7,908 nt of DNA from Candidatus Nitrosopumilus sp. (GTDB lineage: Archaea > Thermoproteota > Nitrososphaeria > Nitrososphaerales > Nitrosopumilaceae): positions 1 to 7,908 of the forward strand of contig DAOWGL010000126.1 in assembly GCA_030637455.1 (NCBI GenBank). The letters run 5' to 3'. Position numbers and translations under genes: made by a program. The notes under the pieces are model-generated. The model was given only the letters and a program-made list of their open reading frames with translations, had not been told where the DNA came from and searched no databases. Shown in pieces: positions 5,014 to 7,908 of the stretch (positions are counted from its first letter, which is position 1; every line of letters begins with the position of its first letter).

Positions 5014-5097
5014 TTACTGCTTTATATTCAATTTAGGTAGGTAGTCTGGCCAATGTAAACCTCCTGCAAGATTTTTACTTGGTTGGACTTCTACCAT
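5014..5097 (-). CDS. Putative 27-residue peptide directly downstream of the AIPR gene
   Basis: This short ATG frame starts 5 nt after the TAA of the AIPR gene and ends 12 nt before a T7 terminator, so it should be on the same mRNA. The peptide starts MVEVQPSKNLAGGLHWPDYL and ends in a Lys/Ile/Gln tail; its mixture of Pro, Gly, Trp and Tyr looks like real protein. No promoter of its own is evident: the only AT-rich stretch upstream is too close to the ATG. There is no ribosome binding site, but termination-reinitiation from the AIPR stop is possible at this distance. I recognise no family. It could be a partner or regulator of the AIPR protein, an unrelated small conserved protein, or chance. 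Conservation of the pair is the deciding evidence and cannot be judged here. Confidence 0.45.
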   Translation of the reverse strand: MVEVQPSKNLAGGLHWPDYLPKLNIKQ

Positions 5098-5102
5098 TGA
5101 AA

Positions 5103-6854
5103 TTAAAATAAACTAGTTGTGAGTTTTTTCAATGCTAAGATTTCGTCTTCCTCTTGTCTGATTTTTTTATCAATTACACGAAGCATTGCATCATTCCATA
5201 CATGTTGAGAGAAGAAATTATGCTTGGTATTTGCCAATTCAATCTCATCATCAACTACTGTATCTTCAAGAAATTTAGTCACTACTACATCTGTAATCTT
5301 TAAAATTCTCGAATTTAGTTTGAAACTGCGAAAAATAGGTTCTAATTTTCTTACATCTCCTTTGAAATCTCCTTTTGACTCTAGAATTTTTTTATGAAGA
5401 ATTCTAAAATACACTGCAACAAAAAATAATGTTGCATATCTTTTTGTTTTATGGCCACCTTGTTTTCCATATTTTAATGACTTTTTTGCAAATTCTTTTA
5501 CAAGATATGGGTATAGTAAAATTCTATAATCATCTTTAAGATTTTCATTGAATATGTCATCATACTTACTTCCTCTTGGAAGAAATTGTGCTGGTGAACT
5601 GTATGCTTCTGTAGGTCTTTGTTCAATTCCTGCAACTAACGATTGAATTGCATCTTTTGCAACAATGACTTTCTTATGATTATCTGGAAGATAATTATTG
5701 TATATTATGTCTCCATCATATTCACATTGTTTTGATTTTGATTTTGTATCAAAAGAACCTGCTTGAATTTCATAAAAATAACCACAACTTTTCAACTGTG
5801 ATTTAACTGATTTATGAAAATCCATTAATGAAACTAGATCTTTTCCTCTAACTGAGTTTTGGGAATTTCTATACTTTGTAATGTTATTTTGTTCTTCTTC
5901 ATCATCTGCTTTGATTATTGTAACAGTCATTGAACCATCCATGTTTTTTGTTCTCTTTGAATGATCAAGAATAGAGTTTGATGTTTGTGCCCCGTTAACA
6001 ATTTGAGGTGCGTGTAGCTCAATCAAATTTTCTCCTAATTCTGAAAAATCACTAACTACAATTGTTATCCCATTGTTATAAAAGAAAAACTTACCTGGAT
6101 TACTTTGTAATGTTTCTCTTAACCCTTTGTTAACTGTAGTTTTAAATTGCATCCATTGTCTAATGTTGGATTCAAAGACATAATCTCTATTCTTACTTAC
6201 AAATTCTGTAAGTTCACGTAGCTTTAAAATTCCTAGAATGGTATTTTCATGTCTTAACATTCTTTCTAATTTTATAGATGATTTTTTTCCTGCGGCAGGT
6301 TTTTTTATTCTATCCCATAATTTTTGAATTATAACTTTTTGATCAATAATTTCTACCAAGTCATCCGCATAATCTACATCTTGATCTGTAACATAACAGC
6401 ATTTTATCTTTAGATTTTTTTCTTTAATTTTAGTAACCAGTTGGGCCAGTTCCGGTCTCATTTTCACCACATCTTTTGCAAGTAATCTTTGTGCATCTTC
6501 TTTGAATTTAGATATAGCTTCTAGAGAATGTGATGTTCCGTATTTTGATTGGAATAATCTGATAGTATTATCTGAAAAATCTACTGGAAGGTAGGCATCA
6601 ATTCCAAGATCATTTGCTCCGTCTACAATAGCATCTGCAGCATCATCTTCAGTAGCCTCAAAAACTCTTGTTAGAATCCACTGAAGAAAATTATTCCCTT
6701 TCTCTACTTCACTTTTTGAATTTTCAGCATATTCTTGAATGCTTTCTTGTATGTTCTCTGCAAATCCTTCTAGAGGTGGACTCGAGTTTTTTTGAACTAG
6801 CAATGTGTGTGAGCCAGGTATGTATTCTAATAATCCATTTCTGTTTTGAGCCAA
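5103..6854 (-). CDS. AIPR family protein (abortive infection / phage resistance) with nuclease-like N-terminus
   Basis: This 583-residue protein carries the signature of the AIPR family (Pfam PF10592), associated with phage resistance and often found with restriction genes: FFFYNNGITIVV (256-267), PQIVNGAQTSNSI (283-295) and ITKYRNSQNSVRGKDL (325-340). The N-terminal part has features of a PD-(D/E)XK nuclease: an acidic helix (VFEATEDDAADAI), then NDLGIDAY (81-88) with D86, and after a short hairpin LFQSKY (100-105) with Q102 and K104, the D...QxK arrangement of Mrr-like and related nucleases. Likely role: DNA or RNA cleavage in antiviral defence, possibly causing dormancy or cell death. The TTG at 6854 is used because TAA lies immediately upstream in frame and a TATA box is centred about 22 nt away. 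No methylase, helicase or integrase is adjacent, and codon use is like the neighbours, so recent transfer is not evident. Function is inferred from family. Confidence 0.88.
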   Translation of the reverse strand: MAQNRNGLLEYIPGSHTLLVQKNSSPPLEGFAENIQESIQEYAENSKSEVEKGNNFLQWILTRVFEATEDDAADAIVDGANDLGIDAYLPVDFSDNTIRLFQSKYGTSHSLEAISKFKEDAQRLLAKDVVKMRPELAQLVTKIKEKNLKIKCCYVTDQDVDYADDLVEIIDQKVIIQKLWDRIKKPAAGKKSSIKLERMLRHENTILGILKLRELTEFVSKNRDYVFESNIRQWMQFKTTVNKGLRETLQSNPGKFFFYNNGITIVVSDFSELGENLIELHAPQIVNGAQTSNSILDHSKRTKNMDGSMTVTIIKADDEEEQNNITKYRNSQNSVRGKDLVSLMDFHKSVKSQLKSCGYFYEIQAGSFDTKSKSKQCEYDGDIIYNNYLPDNHKKVIVAKDAIQSLVAGIEQRPTEAYSSPAQFLPRGSKYDDIFNENLKDDYRILLYPYLVKEFAKKSLKYGKQGGHKTKRYATLFFVAVYFRILHKKILESKGDFKGDVRKLEPIFRSFKLNSRILKITDVVVTKFLEDTVVDDEIELANTKHNFFSQHVWNDAMLRVIDKKIRQEEDEILALKKLTTSLF

Positions 6855-6871
6855 TTATGTCTTCTAATATG

Positions 6872-6881
6872 TTATATATTT
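6872..6881 (-). promoter_or_regulatory. TATA box of the AIPR gene
   Basis: AAATATATAA on the minus strand is centred about 22 nt before the TTG at 6854, close to the leaderless distance. The 75-nt gap also holds the separate promoter of the divergent cupredoxin gene. Confidence 0.55.
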
Positions 6882-6896
6882 AGAGAATCAGGTAAT

Positions 6897-6905
6897 TATG
6901 TAATA
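6897..6905 (+). promoter_or_regulatory. TATA-like element of the cupredoxin gene
   Basis: TATGTAATA is centred about 29 nt before the TTG at 6930. It favours that start over the in-frame ATG at 6945. A GGAAATGA stretch (6916-6923) that could pair weakly with 16S rRNA lies between element and start. Confidence 0.4.
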
Positions 6906-6929
6906 ACTCTGAAAAGGAAATGAAATGAT

Positions 6930-7340
6930 TTGTTAAAAAAAATAATGATAATTGGAATTGTTACAGTTTATGTAATTATGATGATTGGTTTAGTTACTTT
7001 TGATTCCTCTAAAGAGAAAATTTCTGAAGAACCTGAAGTGGTTGTTAATGCCGACATTATAATGCCAACAAAAGCTTCTCGTCCTGGATGTGAGGAGGCT
7101 GATAGATGCTACATTCCATCTGTAATTGCTATTGATTTTGGAAATCAAGTTACTTGGATAAATGAAGATTCTGCATTCCACACTGTCACTTCAGGATTTT
7201 ATGGCGAATCTTCTGAACTATTTGATAGTGGACATTTAGATCCATACGAATCATTTACTTTTGATTTTGATGAAAAAGGTACCTATGATTATTTTTGTAC
7301 TCTTCATCCTTGGATGAAAGGACAAGTCATAGTAGGATAA
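6930..7340 (+). CDS. Membrane-anchored type 1 copper protein (plastocyanin/cupredoxin-like)
   Basis: This is a blue-copper electron carrier facing the outside of the cell. The 136 residues begin with a signal anchor (KKIMIIGIVTVYVIMMIGLVTF, roughly 3-24) that lacks an obvious cleavage site, then a polar linker and a cupredoxin domain. Copper ligands are visible: His84 in SAFHTVTSG and the C-terminal loop Cys123-x2-His126-x2-Met129 in YFCTLHPWMKG, the usual His-Cys-His-Met set. A Cys54-Cys60 pair in RPGCEEADRC may form a disulfide. Ammonia-oxidising archaea use many such proteins in place of cytochrome c, so a role in electron transfer from ammonia oxidation to complex III or terminal oxidases is likely but not proven. 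The TTG at 6930 keeps two lysines before the hydrophobic helix and fits the TATA-like element; ATG at 6945 is the alternative. The final base overlaps tRNA-Cys. Confidence 0.92.
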   Translation: MLKKIMIIGIVTVYVIMMIGLVTFDSSKEKISEEPEVVVNADIIMPTKASRPGCEEADRCYIPSVIAIDFGNQVTWINEDSAFHTVTSGFYGESSELFDSGHLDPYESFTFDFDEKGTYDYFCTLHPWMKGQVIVG

Positions 7341-7411
7341 GGTACCCGAGGGAGTCGAACCCCCTTGTATAAGCTTTGCAGGCTCACGCATAACCGTTCT
7401 GCCAGAGTACC
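7340..7411 (-). tRNA. tRNA-Cys (anticodon GCA)
   Basis: The 72-nt minus-strand sequence folds as a cloverleaf: acceptor GGTACTC with GGGTACC (one U-G pair); D stem of three pairs plus a G-A; anticodon stem TGAGC/GCTTA with loop CTGCAAA, giving GCA; T stem GGGGG/CCCTC with loop TTCGACT. The discriminator is U73, the base expected for cysteine identity. There is no intron and no encoded CCA. The discriminator base is the complement of the last base of the cupredoxin stop codon, so the two convergent genes overlap by one nucleotide. Confidence 0.96.
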
Positions 7412-7416
7412 GTTTT

Positions 7417-7422
7417 AAAAAA
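7417..7422 (-). terminator. T6 run after the histone gene
   Basis: Six T on the minus strand begin 28 nt after the histone stop and lie 5 nt before the tRNA-Cys 5' end. It is a likely terminator separating the two, although read-through into the tRNA cannot be excluded. Confidence 0.35.
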
Positions 7423-7433
7423 CACAAAATGAA

Positions 7434-7442
7434 CAATTAAAC
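7434..7442 (-). promoter_or_regulatory. Possible box A promoter of tRNA-Cys
   Basis: GTTTAATTG on the minus strand is centred about 27 nt before the tRNA-Cys 5' end, the expected spacing if transcription starts at the mature end. The match to a TATA box is only moderate. Confidence 0.35.
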
Positions 7443-7450
7443 TCTTTAGA

Positions 7451-7672
7451 TTAGAATTTGTTAAATGGTTTAGAAGCCAACTTCACATCTTCTCCTTTTA
7501 CCGTTTTTCTACTGGCATGGGAAGCCATATCTACTGCACTTTTAGCAATACCATCTGCAATTTCTTCAATTGTCCTTCTTAACTCCTCTGCAGACTCATC
7601 ACTAACTCTCTCTGCACCTGCTTTCTTTAGAATTCTATACATTGCAGATAATCCTAATTCTGATGATTTCAT
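7451..7672 (-). CDS. Archaeal histone
   Basis: This 73-residue protein is a single histone fold of the HMfB type, which dimerises and wraps DNA into archaeal nucleosome-like fibres. The family hallmarks are complete: the first helix ([12 protein letters not shown], about 9-20), the loop AERVSDES (21-28), the long central helix ([20 protein letters not shown], 29-48, running on through DMASHA), the loop RKTVKGEDV (54-62) with the DNA-contacting Arg-Lys-Thr, and the short last helix VKLASKPF. It is about four residues longer than HMfB, with a short SSELG start and an FNKF end and no long tail. The ATG at 7672 is preferred; Met11 would cut the first helix. No clear TATA box stands at the leaderless distance, although the upstream sequence is very AT-rich. 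A plus-strand frame that covers this gene is a shadow. tRNA-Cys lies 39 nt downstream. Confidence 0.96.
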   Translation of the reverse strand: MKSSELGLSAMYRILKKAGAERVSDESAEELRRTIEEIADGIAKSAVDMASHASRKTVKGEDVKLASKPFNKF

Positions 7673-7735
7673 GAATTTAGTTTTAATTTTTTCCGAAAAA
7701 AGATAATGAGTGAAAAAATATCACTAAGGAATCGA

Positions 7736-7743
7736 TTTATACA
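7736..7743 (+). promoter_or_regulatory. TATA box of the TatD-family gene
   Basis: TTTATACA is centred about 29 nt upstream of the ATG at 7769, giving a leader of only about 3-4 nt. It is one of the better matches to an archaeal box A in the window. Confidence 0.55.
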
Positions 7744-7768
7744 GACTATTTGAATAATTGATAAAGAA

Positions 7769-7908
7769 ATGACTTGGTATTTTGATTCTCATATACATTT
7801 GTCTGATCCAGAATATGTCTCTGATATCAAATTCATCTTAAAACAAATGGAATTTTTGAAAATTAAAGCATGTTGTGTATCCATGGATTACGATAATTCA
7901 TTACAGAC
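7769..7908 (+). CDS. tatD: TatD-family metal-dependent hydrolase (5' part, runs off the window end)
   Basis: Forty-six codons are visible. The product starts MTWYFDSHIHLSDPEY, with the D-x-H-x-H-L signature (D6, H8, H10) that supplies two metal-binding histidines at the first strand of the TIM-barrel TatD/amidohydrolase fold. The following IKACCVSMDYDNS fits the second strand region, where TatD proteins usually have a v-x-V-G-x-D-x-x-S-like pattern. Members are divalent-metal-dependent deoxyribonucleases or related phosphoesterases with roles in DNA repair and degradation. The ATG at 7769 fits the TATA box upstream. The rest of the gene, with the other metal ligands, lies outside the window, so family is likely but function cannot be checked further. 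Another amidohydrolase with the same N-terminal motif remains possible. Confidence 0.8.
   Translation, partial: MTWYFDSHIHLSDPEYVSDIKFILKQMEFLKIKACCVSMDYDNSLQ

Noticed and set aside
5014..5105. Frameshifted C-terminal extension of the AIPR protein instead of a separate peptide
   Set aside because: The AIPR frame ends normally in a Leu/Phe tail at a typical length, and the downstream frame has its own ATG; no homopolymer that would suggest a sequencing frameshift lies at the junction. It cannot be fully excluded without homologues.
6668..6883. Open frame of 71 codons on the plus strand
   Set aside because: It is antisense to the AIPR N-terminus and runs over the AIPR promoter.
5014..7411. 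Genomic island integrated at tRNA-Cys carrying the AIPR gene
   Set aside because: I found no second copy of the tRNA 3' end, no integrase and no compositional break, and the cupredoxin between them looks native.
6990..7436. Two minus-strand frames (6990-7181 and 7251-7436)
   Set aside because: The first is antisense to the cupredoxin coding region; the second covers the cupredoxin end and the whole tRNA-Cys. Neither shows family motifs.
7458..7706. Open frame of 82 codons on the plus strand
   Set aside because: It is the complement of the histone gene, which has every residue expected of the family.
7706..7753. Fifteen-codon plus-strand frame beginning ATG AGT GAA
   Set aside because: It overlaps the TATA box of the TatD-family gene and ends before its start; too short and without a promoter or conserved pattern to support translation.

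Overview
The window looks like a stretch of a marine ammonia-oxidising archaeon (Nitrososphaerota/Thaumarchaeota, Nitrosopumilus-like). The evidence is an AT-rich, densely packed sequence; an archaeal-type uS11 ribosomal protein; an archaeal histone; a membrane-anchored type 1 copper protein; an archaeal winged-helix regulator; tRNA genes without encoded CCA; and TATA boxes about 23-30 nt upstream of most start codons, indicating mostly leaderless mRNAs. Several genes start with TTG or GTG. The genus-level assignment is inference.

Layout. Positions 1-353 (minus) hold the 5' part of the uS11 gene, with an unusual acidic N-terminal tail. Positions 470-790 (plus) encode a small membrane-anchored protein of unknown function. 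Positions 791-3023 (minus) are a two-gene unit, a phosphoglucosamine/phosphomannomutase (glmM-like) followed by thiamine-monophosphate kinase (thiL), overlapping by 17 nt. tRNA-Thr(CGT) lies at 3077-3150 (plus), divergent from glmM. Positions 3182-4100 hold small genes: a possible 27-residue peptide (minus), a 62-residue two-helix membrane protein (minus), a divergent 70-residue membrane protein (plus) and a winged-helix regulator (minus). Positions 4185-4769 (plus) encode an unknown protein with a Cys/His cluster, followed convergently by a 55-residue Cys4 zinc-binding protein (4772-4939, minus).

The most distinctive locus is 5014-6854 (minus). It is an AIPR-family protein (abortive infection / phage resistance) whose N-terminus has PD-(D/E)XK-like nuclease features. 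A 27-codon ORF follows 5 nt after its stop, and a T-run closes the unit. This is a plausible antiviral defence gene. The end of the window returns to housekeeping and bioenergetic genes: a membrane-anchored cupredoxin (6930-7340, plus), tRNA-Cys(GCA) convergent with it (7340-7411, minus), an archaeal histone (7451-7672, minus) and the start of a TatD-family metal-dependent hydrolase (7769 to the end, plus).

Gene organisation is very compact. Four convergent pairs meet with gaps between minus 1 and 3 nt, and two AT-rich elements appear to serve as promoters in both directions. No insertion sequence, CRISPR array, integrase or attachment duplication was seen. Once the three short genes are counted, no stretch above 300 bases lacks a gene. 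No complete, obviously new multi-gene system is visible. The AIPR gene with its mini-ORF and the unannotated mini-genes are the best leads.
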